Part shown: positions 14,552 to 22,891 of the stretch, in pieces | Numbering within the stretch: position 1 is the first letter of the stretch | Layout: every line of letters begins with the position of its first letter | Assembly (NCBI GenBank): GCA_963693635.1 | Contig: CAVOBC010000021.1 | Coordinates: 1-24,817, forward strand | Reading direction: 5' to 3' | From: CAVOBC01 sp963693635 | GTDB taxonomy: Bacteria; Pseudomonadota; Gammaproteobacteria; Pseudomonadales; Azotimanducaceae | Length of the DNA: 24,817 nt | The notes under the pieces: model-generated | Databases searched by the model: none | Told to the model about the DNA's origin: nothing | The model's input: only the letters and a program-made list of their open reading frames with translations | Made by a program: the position numbers and the translations under genes

Positions 14552-15621
14552 TGGGACGTTATCTTCTGATCCGGTTGTTCCTGATTGCACCGACGCTTTT
14601 TGGGATCATGGTCATCAACTTTGTGATCGTCCAATTTGCACCGGGTGGGCCGGTCGAACAAGCGATCGCACAAGCAACCGGCATGAACATGTCATCCACT
14701 GCGTCGATCTCGACCTCCAGCATGGGACCGTCCTCTGAATCGGGCTATACCGGCAAGGAAGGGATATCGCCGGAGTTCGTCGCTGAACTCGAAAAGGCGT
14801 TCGGATTCGACAAACCGGCCCACGAACGCTTCCTGCTAATGCTCGGGAATTACGCCCGACTCGATTTTGGCAAGAGCTATTTTCAGGATCGTCCGGTCCT
14901 GGACATGGTATTGGAGCGATTGCCGGTCTCGATCGGATTGGGCGTGTGGGCACTGCTGTTGATCTACATGATCTCGATCCCACTCGGCGTTGCCAAAGCT
15001 ACATCCGACGGTCAACCCTTCGACGTTTGGACCAGCGGTGCGATTTTCGTTGCGTACGCCATCCCCGGCTATCTGTTTGCCGTCATCCTCATCGTGGTTT
15101 TCGCGGGTGGCAATTATCTCAATTGGTTTCCGATGCGCGATCTGTTTTCAGAGAATTTCAGTGAGCTTTCATTGTGGGGCCAGATTAAGGACTACTTCTG
15201 GCACCTTGCCTTGCCGCTGACCGCGCTGACGATCGGCGGGTTCGCAATGCTCACCATGTTGACCAAGAACAGCTTTCTGGAAGAGATCAACAAGCAATTT
15301 GTCCTGACCGCAAGAGCCAAAGGACTGACCGAACGGCGGATTTTGTTCGGTCATGTGTTTCGCAATGCGATATTGATTGTGATCGCCGGGTTCCCTGCCG
15401 CATTTGTCGGCCTGCTGTTTACAGGCGCGCTTTTGATCGAAGTCATTTTCTCCATTGATGGCATCGGGCTGCTCGGTTACGAAGCCATTGTGAAGCGGGA
15501 CTACCCGATCTTTTTTGGCACCTTGTTCTTCTTTACGTTACTGGGTCTGATCATGCAGTTGATTGGCGATATCGTCTATACACTCGTAGACCCGCGAATA
15601 GACTTCGCGACGCGGGACTGA
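14551..15621 (+). CDS. yejB: Yej ABC importer permease subunit B
   Basis: 356 residues (E. coli about 364), an inner-membrane permease of the BPD_transp_1 type. It opens MGRYLLIRLFLIAPTLFGIM, with FVIVQFAPGGPVEQ following; a soluble segment of about residues 45-110 precedes five further membrane helices. The coupling (EAA) loop, where the ATPase docks, is seen as FVLTARAKGLTERRILFGHV. It overlaps yejA and yejE by one base at each end, so the three are one translational unit. The C-terminal GDIVYTLVDPRIDF is family-typical. Confidence 0.94.
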   Translation: MGRYLLIRLFLIAPTLFGIMVINFVIVQFAPGGPVEQAIAQATGMNMSSTASISTSSMGPSSESGYTGKEGISPEFVAELEKAFGFDKPAHERFLLMLGNYARLDFGKSYFQDRPVLDMVLERLPVSIGLGVWALLLIYMISIPLGVAKATSDGQPFDVWTSGAIFVAYAIPGYLFAVILIVVFAGGNYLNWFPMRDLFSENFSELSLWGQIKDYFWHLALPLTALTIGGFAMLTMLTKNSFLEEINKQFVLTARAKGLTERRILFGHVFRNAILIVIAGFPAAFVGLLFTGALLIEVIFSIDGIGLLGYEAIVKRDYPIFFGTLFFFTLLGLIMQLIGDIVYTLVDPRIDFATRD

Positions 15622-16721
15622 TGGGTACCGAGAAGCAAAGCGCGAGATTTCGCTTGTCCCCACTTAATCGACGACGCCTCGACATCTTTAAGTCCAATCG
15701 GCGCGGCTACTATGCGCTGTGCATCTTTTCCGTGTTGTTCACGATCTCGCTCTGTGCCGAAATGATCGCCAACGACAAACCGATCGTATTTGCGTACAAG
15801 GGTGATCTCTACTTTCCGATAATCGCGTTTTACAGCGAGTCCGAGTTGGGCGGTGTATTGGAGACAGAAGCCGCCTATCGCGATCCCTATGTCGCGAACC
15901 TGATCGATGCTGACGGATGGGCAATTTGGCCCCCCATCCGGTTTTCGTTCAATACCATCGATTATTCTTATCAGGTCGTGCCGTCGCCGCCGGATAGTGT
16001 GCATATCCTTGGTACAGATGGCTCAGCCACCGACATATTCGCGAAGCTGCTCTATGGCTTTCGCTTGTCGGTGCTCTTTGGCATCTCATTGACCATCATC
16101 AGCGCAGTGATCGGTGTCACCGTTGGTGCACTGCAGGGCTATTACGGCGGGCTCGTCGATCTGATCGGTCAGCGTCTCGTGGAGATACAAACCGGACTGC
16201 CTATTCTCTTTGTCCTGATTATCCTCGCCAGCATTGTTGAGCCCAACGTGTACTGGTTGCTCGGCATCTTGTCACTCTTCAGTTGGATGGTATTTGTTGG
16301 GGTGGTGCGGGCAGAATTCCTACGCGCTCGCAACTTTGAGTTTGTTCGGGCGGCCCGAGCGCTGGGTGTTGCCGACTTTACGATTCTCTATAAACACGTT
16401 TTTCCAAACGCGATGGTCTCGACGCTGACCTATGTGCCGTTTGTGCTGAACGGTTCGATTACTTCGTTGACCGCTCTCGACTTTTTGGGCTTTGGTCTGC
16501 CGATCGACTCGCCTTCGTTTGGCCGGCTGCTTTCCGATGCCAAGGCCAATCTACAAGCACCCTGGATGGCGTTCTCCGTGTTCTTTGCGCTTGCTACCTT
16601 GCTGAGCTTGCTGATTTTCATCGGTGAGGCGGTGCGCGATGCCCTCGATCCACGCCGGGCGTTGCTCTCGGGCGACAAGATTGAGGCGACTACCGAAATG
16701 GTTGGTATGCAGACGGCATGA
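15621..16721 (+). CDS. yejE: Yej ABC importer permease subunit E
   Basis: 366 residues (E. coli about 341). The N-terminus RLSPLNRRRLDIFKSNRRGY and then SLCAEMIANDKPIVFAYKGD and FYSESELGG closely follow E. coli YejE. A long periplasmic loop with the SPPDSVHILGTDG element precedes the permease core. The EAA loop reads RAARALGVADFTILYKHVFP. The C-terminal tail LSGDKIEATTEMVGMQTA is a little longer than usual. No yejF-type ATPase gene follows; the ATG overlapping this stop opens only a 19-codon frame. The subunit must use an ATPase encoded elsewhere, or the importer is inactive. Confidence 0.93.
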   Translation: MGTEKQSARFRLSPLNRRRLDIFKSNRRGYYALCIFSVLFTISLCAEMIANDKPIVFAYKGDLYFPIIAFYSESELGGVLETEAAYRDPYVANLIDADGWAIWPPIRFSFNTIDYSYQVVPSPPDSVHILGTDGSATDIFAKLLYGFRLSVLFGISLTIISAVIGVTVGALQGYYGGLVDLIGQRLVEIQTGLPILFVLIILASIVEPNVYWLLGILSLFSWMVFVGVVRAEFLRARNFEFVRAARALGVADFTILYKHVFPNAMVSTLTYVPFVLNGSITSLTALDFLGFGLPIDSPSFGRLLSDAKANLQAPWMAFSVFFALATLLSLLIFIGEAVRDALDPRRALLSGDKIEATTEMVGMQTA

Positions 16722-16874
16722 TTGAGACGACCGGGCGTCCAGGCTGGTTCTTGTCCAAAATTGTCATCCTTTGCTGATAATCGACGCCATGAGCAACGAG
16801 CGAACCCCCGCCGCGTGTCATGAATCCCTGGAGTAGGTCAGTAGGTCAATGGGTCAGCAGGTCCGCCAGAACCT
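16722..16874. repeat. Gap with four GGTCA units at 8-base spacing
   Basis: Between the converging yejE and Smp-like genes. GGTCA begins at 16836, 16844 and 16852, with GGTCC at 16860, an exact 8-base period. Two tiny frames (16718, 16791) look like leftovers, not genes. A GATAAT at 16776-16781 could be a -10 box with no fitting -35. No terminator hairpin seen. Confidence 0.5.
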
Positions 16875-17924
16875 CTACGCCTGGCCGTCTTCCATCATTC
16901 GCCGTGCGTGGCGCTCTATCAGAGACCGGCTCGCGCCCGCTTCAATCGTGTATACATCTGCTTCGCCGTCGCCCTGGCCGATCATGGCACTCTGATGACT
17001 TTTTAGGATAAAGCCGTGGGTGACGCCAACCTGATCTTTTAGCTGCTCGCTCGCCAGCAGGTGCCCGGCGCTGACCGATGCGAGGTGACTCGCGTGCTTG
17101 CGCGCTTCCGCCCACGCGTCCGGGTCGGATACGTGGACCGCACTGTTGACGCTAAAGCCCGGGTTCGCAGTGCTGAGTATGTGACCGACGAGCAGCGCGG
17201 TGTGGATGGCGTCGGTCGGGTCTTCAAAACGCGCCGTCACTTCGTCGCCTTCGTGCATGGTGATCTGGCCGCGAAAGACATCGAGCGCCGCCTGCACGGC
17301 CTGCAGGTGCTGCATCAGGAGGCGCTCCGGGCGAATCTTCATGACGAGCACGATCTGCCGCAAAGGCAGTTCGGTGGCGATCGGCAGTGCGACGACCTCG
17401 TCGTTCTCGCTTGTCTGCGGCCGCGGCGGCTCCGTTTCTGATGGGGTAGCAACCGGTTGCGCTGTGGACGTTCCCCGGGCGAACCAGAATGCCGCCGCCG
17501 CGAGCGCCGCCTGCACGCCGAGCAGGATGCCGACCATCAGATTGACCGTGGCACCAATCCAGCGGTTGTCGCGCCCGACTTGCACGTAGCCCAGAACCGC
17601 ATTTTGATAGTTGATCTCGGCGGAGTACATGACGAGGTCGACACCCCCACGCCCGGACTGGGCAACCAGCTTGTCCCCGGCGTAGACCGAGGCCGTCTCG
17701 AAGTAGCCCTTCTTGCCCATCTCCGCGAGGATCACGTTGACCGAGAGCAGATCGTCGTTCACCAGGTGCTCGCCAATCGAGACGGCCATCAGATCGGTGA
17801 TGGATTCACCCATGCGGGTCGCCTCCTCACTGAGCCGGGTCGTGACCAGTTGATGGCTGAGCGCGGCGACCAGCAACGCACCAACGACAATGGGCGCTGT
17901 GATCAACAGAAGCAGGCGGTTCAT
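16875..17924 (-). CDS. Smp-like membrane protein with degenerate nucleotide-cyclase-like domain
   Basis: 349 residues from ATG 17924. Membrane helix 1 (about 4-23) is followed by a periplasmic domain (about 30-120) with ESITDLMAVSIGEHLVNDDL and FETASVYAGDKLVAQSGR, the layout of the Smp family; E. coli smp is also divergent from serB. Membrane helix 2 lies at about 122-149. A Pro/Glu-rich linker leads to a C-terminal domain (about 185-349) in which GGQ-like RGQITMHEGDEVTARFEDPT and the DAIHTALLVGHIL helix recall class III cyclases, but metal-binding aspartates are not evident, so catalysis is unlikely. It is probably a sensor of envelope or metabolic state. A longer frame exists to 18293, but MNRLLLLIT is the natural N-terminus; no strong ribosome binding site. 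Confidence 0.75.
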   Translation of the reverse strand: MNRLLLLITAPIVVGALLVAALSHQLVTTRLSEEATRMGESITDLMAVSIGEHLVNDDLLSVNVILAEMGKKGYFETASVYAGDKLVAQSGRGGVDLVMYSAEINYQNAVLGYVQVGRDNRWIGATVNLMVGILLGVQAALAAAAFWFARGTSTAQPVATPSETEPPRPQTSENDEVVALPIATELPLRQIVLVMKIRPERLLMQHLQAVQAALDVFRGQITMHEGDEVTARFEDPTDAIHTALLVGHILSTANPGFSVNSAVHVSDPDAWAEARKHASHLASVSAGHLLASEQLKDQVGVTHGFILKSHQSAMIGQGDGEADVYTIEAGASRSLIERHARRMMEDGQA

Positions 17925-17960
17925 CGGGGGGCAGCGGGACCAGCGTGGTGGAATGGGTGC

Positions 17961-17966
17961 ATTGTA
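17961..17966 (-). promoter_or_regulatory. Possible -10 box for the Smp-like gene
   Basis: TACAAT on the minus strand, placing a transcript start about 30 bases before ATG 17924. No good -35 at 16-18 bases. The 250-base divergent gap to serB (17925-18174) otherwise holds no gene; GATAAT at 18163-18168 lies too close to the serB start for an ordinary leader. Confidence 0.25.
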
Positions 17967-18174
17967 CTGCCCGGCGCGACTGGCCGTTGACGTTTGCGCC
18001 TTTTTGCTGCGCGGAAGACATCGCCGGGTCGCGATTTCCACAAGCACTTGTATGCGACGTGGACCCCGCCGATGACGTGCCATCGATCTGCCTTCGCCCG
18101 CGCATCGGGGCCGGCTTCGAGCGCGAATGCCCGCAAAGCTGGTTCCGCCATACAAGCGAGGGGATAATGCGCCG

Positions 18175-19428
18175 ATGAGTGAGATTCTTCTGATTACGGT
18201 GACTGGCGAGGACAAGCCCGGACTGACCGCGGCGATTACAGCCCGGCTGGGCGACCTCGATGTCGACATTCTGGATGTGGGCCAGGCGGTCATCCACAGC
18301 TACTTGTCACTCGGCATCCTGGTCAGCCTGCCCGGCGACTCTCGGGATGTTCTTAAGGAACTGCTGTTCCAGGGGCACGAGCTGGGATTCAGCGTGCGGT
18401 TCTCGCCGGTCGCGGCTGATAGCTACGACAAGTGGGTGGGGCTGCAGGGCAGATCGCGCTTCATTCTCACGTTGCTCGCCCGGCGCGTGAAGGCGTCTCA
18501 CCTGGCGCAGGTGTCCCGGGTGGTTGCCGAGCATGGCCTCAACATCGACAACATCTCTCGCTTGTCCGGCCGGGTGCCACTCGAAGCCGCCACCGACAGC
18601 GCGAACACAGGTGGCAATCTCAGCCGGGCGAGCGTTGAATTTTCGCTGCGCGGTGAACCGGATGACCCGGCGGCATTTCGCACGGCGATGATGAACATCT
18701 GCGGCGAGCTGGATATCGATGTGGCGGTGCAGGAAGACAGCCTCTTTCGTCGGCACCGGCGCCTGGTTGCATTTGATATGGATTCAACACTGATCGACAC
18801 CGAGGTGATCGATGAGCTGGCCGTGCGTGCCGGTGTCGGTGACGCCGTGAGTGCGGTCACCACGGCGGCAATGAATGGCGAGATGGAGTTTGCTGAAAGT
18901 CTTGCCCTGCGAGTGGCGTTGCTTGCGGGACTCAGCGAGTCTGTGCTCGCTGACGTTGCGGCAAGTTTGCCGCTCATGGAGGGCGCTGAGCGCCTTTTTC
19001 GCATCCTGCGCCAACTCGGTTACAAGACTGCGATCCTGTCCGGCGGCTTCACGTATTTCGGTGCGGTGTTGAAAGCGCGACTCGGAATCGATTATGTGTA
19101 CGCCAACGAGCTCGAAATCTGTGATGGCAAACTGACTGGTAGGGTGGTGCCGCCGGTGGTCGATGCCAACCGCAAGGCGACCCTGTTGGCTGAACTCGCG
19201 GAGCGCGAGGGCATCAGCCTTGAGCAATGTATCGCGGTCGGTGACGGCGCGAACGACCTCGCGATGTTGAGCCTTGCCGGCCTTGGTATTGCTTTTCACG
19301 CCAAGCCGCTCGTCAAGGAGCGGGTCAAGCAGAGCGACGGTCAGTCGATTGCTAACCTCGGTCTGGACAGCATGCTGTATCTGATGGGCTTGCGTGACCG
19401 GGATCTTGCGCGCGCACGCCAAGCGTAA
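18175..19428 (+). CDS. serB: Phosphoserine phosphatase with N-terminal ACT domains
   Basis: 417 residues. It makes L-serine from O-phospho-L-serine, the last step of serine synthesis, in the cytosol. The N-terminal half carries ACT-type regulatory modules (ILLITVTGEDKPGLTAAITA at 4-23 and a second from about 90). The HAD phosphatase half has motif I FDMDSTLID (nucleophile D201, acid D203), motif II SGGFTYF (289-295), motif III lysine K334 in DANRKATLL and motif IV GDGANDLAM (356-364). Total length matches two-ACT SerB proteins of Pseudomonas type rather than the 322-residue E. coli form. Start 18175 was chosen because MSEILLIT is the usual opening and GAGGGG lies 13-18 bases upstream; an ATG at 18127 is also in frame. 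Confidence 0.95.
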   Translation: MSEILLITVTGEDKPGLTAAITARLGDLDVDILDVGQAVIHSYLSLGILVSLPGDSRDVLKELLFQGHELGFSVRFSPVAADSYDKWVGLQGRSRFILTLLARRVKASHLAQVSRVVAEHGLNIDNISRLSGRVPLEAATDSANTGGNLSRASVEFSLRGEPDDPAAFRTAMMNICGELDIDVAVQEDSLFRRHRRLVAFDMDSTLIDTEVIDELAVRAGVGDAVSAVTTAAMNGEMEFAESLALRVALLAGLSESVLADVAASLPLMEGAERLFRILRQLGYKTAILSGGFTYFGAVLKARLGIDYVYANELEICDGKLTGRVVPPVVDANRKATLLAELAEREGISLEQCIAVGDGANDLAMLSLAGLGIAFHAKPLVKERVKQSDGQSIANLGLDSMLYLMGLRDRDLARARQA

Positions 19429-19502
19429 CAGCCGTTGCGAGGGGGTGGGTGCGGAGAAGAGGCGGAGAAGAGAAGAGAGGAGAGCAGTTTGCCCCGCTGT
19501 GA

Positions 19503-21578
19503 TCAGACGTCTTCGCTGGAGAAGTCGTAGTCCATGGCGTCGATTGGCTCAGAGATGTAATTGCCCTGAATGAAGTTGACGCCTGCTTCCCACAGGGTGC
19601 CGAGCACGATGGGAGACTCCACGCCCGAAATGGCGGTCAGCACGCCTTTGGCTTGCAGCGACTTGACCATGTCGATCAGGTCTTTGCGTTTCTCCTCTGA
19701 GTCTTCGACCGACTGGGCGAACGAGCCGTCCAGCTTTACGTACTCGGGCGTCAGATGCTTCAGCAGATTGAACGGGTTGAGCGAACAGCCAAAGTGGTTG
19801 ATCGACGTCTTGCAGTGCAACTGGCTCATGCCCTGGAAGAACACCTTGGCGTGCTTGATGTAGGACGTCGCATCACTCTCGTGCACCTGACAGATAACGG
19901 CGTCACTCGGCAGGCGCGCGGCTTTTAGCGCCACGCTCATCCACGGCAGGAACGTGTCGTCGGTGACGGAGCGGTGGGACAGGTTGATGAAGAGGCGCGC
20001 TTTGCCGCCCTCGGCGCGCTGCACGGACAGCATTTTGATCGATTGCAGGATCACCCAGCGGTCGATCTTGCCGAGCAACTTGGCGTCGTCCGCAGGACCC
20101 AGGAACTGACCCGGCAGCAGCACGTTGTCGTCGTCATCGATGAGCCGTAGCAGCACCTCGAACTGTTCGTCATCGTCGCGATGCAGGCTGACGATGGGCT
20201 GAAACATCAGCTTGAAGGAGTTCTCGTCGAGCGCGCGTTTGACCAATTCCTGAATGGAGTTGGCAGTCATCGAGTTGCCGTCGGCCATCTTTACTTCGGC
20301 CGAGAAGAAGCTGACGCCGTTGCCGTTCTCAACATCGTCTGCGGCACGGTGCGCGCGCGTGACGATCTCTTCGCCCTGGGGCGCGTTCTCTGTGATGAGG
20401 GCGAGGCCAGTGCTGATGGTCAGGTCGTAGCTCTTGCCGTCGATTTCGGACATATGACCTTCGACCTGGGCGCGCAGACTCTCGGCAAACGCTTCGGCAT
20501 CGGCGCGGTCGCCGCCCTTGTGCAACATTGCAAACACGTTGTCGCCGAACCGTGCGAGCAGGTGCTGGGTGTCGTCCACTGCGTCTGACAAGAGGTTGGC
20601 AAAATCGACCAGGATCAGGTCGGCGTTGACAAGCCCGGCCTCGGAGCGAATTCGCGGGAAGTCGTCCACGGCGATATAGAAAAGGACATACGACTGGGCG
20701 CCGGCCGCGGCCTGACCGACGGCCGTGTCCAGATGCTCGTTGAAGTACTGGCGATTGTAGAGACCGGTCAAAAGGTCCTGGCTCGAGATCTCTTTCAGCC
20801 GATCTTCGAGTTCGCTGTCGTCGGTCAACGGCCGGAAGATGACCTGGGTGCAGGCTTCGCTGTCGTACATGGCCGGGGTCATCGACAGGTTCGACAGAAT
20901 GCGGGACTCGTCGCTTGCAACGCAGGTGAACTCTTCAGTCAGCAAGTCTGAGTCAGACATGCTGGTCAGGAATTTCTTGAATTTGGACTGATCTTCGGAC
21001 GCGATGAGGTCGATGATTGGAATGCCGGCAAAGTCGTCGACGTCCTTGTAGCCAAAGAGATCGGCATAAGCCTTGTTGACGTAGATGTGCATGCCTTCGT
21101 GCACATAGGAAATCGCAGCGCTGGAGCTGTCGAGCAGCAACTGGTTGCGCCGTTCGGCCTCGCGGAGGTCGGATTCGGCCTTGCGCTTGCCGCGCCGGTG
21201 CACGAGGTTGGTCAGTTCGCGGTCAATGATGAGCCGCAGACGTTCATGGTCTGAACCGAGGCCGACATCCTGGGCGCCCATGCGCAGGCCCTCGGTGATC
21301 GATTCGGGCTCGTCGTTGTCGACCAGCAGGATGAAGGGGATGTCTTTTTCCTGGCTCTGTACCAGTTGAAGGCATTCCTCAGCGCTAATTCCGTCGGCTT
21401 CTTCGCGGGCGAGGAAGAGATCCCAGGGTTGCTCCTGCAGTTTGCTGCCGAGATCCTGGACGGACACTACCTGATGGGCGCGGGTCGCTCGGCCAGCATT
21501 TCGAAGCAGCACGATAAGCTCTTCCGCGCGGTTCTGGGAGTCATCCAGAATCAGCAGCCTGACGGGATCCTTATTCAT
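19503..21578 (-). CDS. fimX: FimX-like c-di-GMP receptor (degenerate REC-PAS-GGDEF-EAL)
   Basis: 691 residues. Domains in order: a receiver-like domain (about 5-125) in which the phospho-acceptor position reads DLFLAREE without Asp; a linker coiled coil; PAS (about 145-255); a GGDEF-type domain (about 265-430) with GDNVF at 345-349 in place of GGDEF; and an EAL-type domain (about 440-685) with EVL at 474-476 in place of EAL. Both catalytic signatures are broken, so it is expected to bind but not make or degrade c-di-GMP. This matches P. aeruginosa FimX (also 691 residues from memory, with GDSIF and EVL, and next to serB), which governs type IV pilus assembly and twitching through PilZ and PilB. 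Convergent with serB; 290 bases downstream of epmB on the same strand. Confidence 0.88.
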   Translation of the reverse strand: MNKDPVRLLILDDSQNRAEELIVLLRNAGRATRAHQVVSVQDLGSKLQEQPWDLFLAREEADGISAEECLQLVQSQEKDIPFILLVDNDEPESITEGLRMGAQDVGLGSDHERLRLIIDRELTNLVHRRGKRKAESDLREAERRNQLLLDSSSAAISYVHEGMHIYVNKAYADLFGYKDVDDFAGIPIIDLIASEDQSKFKKFLTSMSDSDLLTEEFTCVASDESRILSNLSMTPAMYDSEACTQVIFRPLTDDSELEDRLKEISSQDLLTGLYNRQYFNEHLDTAVGQAAAGAQSYVLFYIAVDDFPRIRSEAGLVNADLILVDFANLLSDAVDDTQHLLARFGDNVFAMLHKGGDRADAEAFAESLRAQVEGHMSEIDGKSYDLTISTGLALITENAPQGEEIVTRAHRAADDVENGNGVSFFSAEVKMADGNSMTANSIQELVKRALDENSFKLMFQPIVSLHRDDDEQFEVLLRLIDDDDNVLLPGQFLGPADDAKLLGKIDRWVILQSIKMLSVQRAEGGKARLFINLSHRSVTDDTFLPWMSVALKAARLPSDAVICQVHESDATSYIKHAKVFFQGMSQLHCKTSINHFGCSLNPFNLLKHLTPEYVKLDGSFAQSVEDSEEKRKDLIDMVKSLQAKGVLTAISGVESPIVLGTLWEAGVNFIQGNYISEPIDAMDYDFSSEDV

Positions 21579-21867
21579 GGAAGCTTCATGGATATCGTGG
21601 CACGATCGCGCCCGTTTGCCGGAATTCGATGATTGTTCTTATGTTTGAATGTCGGTAACCGCGAATCTCTCGCGGTGTGCTGCGCGCCAACGATCTGGCG
21701 CCAGACTCGGGTGCGCTGGTACTTTGATCAAACGCACGATGCCGGCGCGCTCATCCATGTGCCGAAACTGTGACAGCAAGTCATAACTATAGCAGAAGCG
21801 ATGCGTTTCCTGACCAAATGGCGTCGTAGACCCCGGTGCTTTGAGGCGGCGGCCGTGAGCCTGTCTG
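21579..21867 (-). other. Gap upstream of fimX
   Basis: 289 bases between epmB and fimX, both minus strand. TATAGT (minus strand, 21791-21786) is a possible -10 box, which would give a leader of about 200 bases. A 39-codon frame from ATG 21758 to a TAA at 21639 (MDERAGIVRLIKVPAHPSLA...) is open but has no family or ribosome binding site. No terminator hairpin stands out. Confidence 0.3.
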
Positions 21868-22863
21868 TCAGGCGATGATGGTCTTGTTACGTGCGCCCGG
21901 GACCTCGCGCGCGAGTCGTGGCACCAGGTAACCGGGCAGTTCGGCCCGAAGCTCGCCGATGAGGTGCCGGGCCGCTGTCTCGCCGGTATCGAAATGGGCG
22001 GCTCCGGCAACCTTGTCCAGCATGTGCAGGTAATAGGGCAGCACACCCACTGCGAACAGACGTTCAGACAGTGCCGCAAGCGCGGGAACGGAGTCGTTGA
22101 CCCCGCGCAGCAGCACGCTCTGATTGAGCAGGGTGACGCCAGATGCGGCCAGCCGCGCCAGTGACTCGCCCACCTGATTGTCCAGCTCGTTCGCGTGATT
22201 GGCGTGAATCACCGCCACCACGCGCAGGCGCGTGTTTGTCGCCCAGTCGAGCAGGGCCGGGCACACGCGTTGCGGGATGACGACCGGCAGGCGCGTGTGG
22301 ATTCTGAGCGTCGTCAGATGTGGAATTTGATCGAGGGCGCCCACGACCCGGGCGAGGTGTTGATCGTTCAGCACGAGCGGATCGCCGCCGCTCAGAATGA
22401 TCTCGTGGATCGAGCTGTCGGCCGCGATGCGGGCGATGATCGCATCCCACGCGGCCTTGTCTGGCTGGTGCTCGGCGTAGGGAAAGCTGCGCCGAAAGCA
22501 GTACCGACAGTTGATCGCGCATGCGCCGGTCGTCACGATCAGCATGCGGCCGTTGTACTTGCTCATCGTGCCGTCGCCATCAGCGAATTCGAGCTCTCGG
22601 AGTGGGTCTGGGGTAAAGCCCGGAACCTCATCAAGCTCGGCGGCGACTGGCAGCGCCTGGCGGAGCAGCGGGTCGTCGGGGTCGCCGGCGATCATCCGGC
22701 TTACATACGGCAACGGGACCCGCAGGGGGAAGTCGGTGGGGACGTCCGTCGCCGTTGGCGCGAGGGACAGCAGGCGCCGCAAATCGGCCTCAGTGTTGAC
22801 GGTGTGCGCGAGCAACCACTGCCAAGATTGCGCCTGCCAACTGATATCCGATAGAGGTATCAT
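21868..22863 (-). CDS. epmB: EF-P--(R)-beta-lysine pathway lysine 2,3-aminomutase
   Basis: 331 residues. A radical-SAM, PLP-dependent enzyme that turns (S)-alpha-lysine into (R)-beta-lysine, the group placed on EF-P by EpmA. The CxxxCxxC cluster motif is GACAINCRYCFRR (C115, C119, C122). Further blocks are ILSGGDPLVLND, LRIHTRLPVVIPQRV and VLPYYLHMLDKVAGAAHF. The C-terminal NKT (K327) is where EpmB proteins hold the PLP lysine. The short length without the C-terminal extension of clostridial aminomutases fits EpmB. ATG 22863 was chosen over the longer frame to 22992 because MIPLSDISWQ is the family start and AAAGGCGG sits just upstream. It is divergent from efp with only 28 bases between the start codons. 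Confidence 0.95.
   Translation of the reverse strand: MIPLSDISWQAQSWQWLLAHTVNTEADLRRLLSLAPTATDVPTDFPLRVPLPYVSRMIAGDPDDPLLRQALPVAAELDEVPGFTPDPLRELEFADGDGTMSKYNGRMLIVTTGACAINCRYCFRRSFPYAEHQPDKAAWDAIIARIAADSSIHEIILSGGDPLVLNDQHLARVVGALDQIPHLTTLRIHTRLPVVIPQRVCPALLDWATNTRLRVVAVIHANHANELDNQVGESLARLAASGVTLLNQSVLLRGVNDSVPALAALSERLFAVGVLPYYLHMLDKVAGAAHFDTGETAARHLIGELRAELPGYLVPRLAREVPGARNKTIIA
22834..22863 (+). promoter_or_regulatory. Candidate efp promoter inside the start of epmB
   Basis: CTGCCA (22834-22839) and TATCAT (22858-22863) form a sigma-70-like pair with an 18-base spacer; the -10 covers the epmB start codon. It would give efp a leader of about 22 bases carrying GGGG as ribosome binding site. 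Inferred from spacing and consensus only. Confidence 0.35.
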
Positions 22864-22891
22864 GCCGCCTTTCAATCCTGCGGGGTCATTA

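Noticed and set aside
17924..18293. N-terminal extension of the Smp-like protein up to 18293
   Set aside because: The added 123 residues are Arg/Ser/Pro-rich, overlap the serB start on the other strand, and precede a natural membrane-anchor start at 17924.
22511..22891. N-terminal extension of EF-P
   Set aside because: It is antisense to epmB; MATYSTNEF at 22892 is the universal EF-P start with a ribosome binding site.
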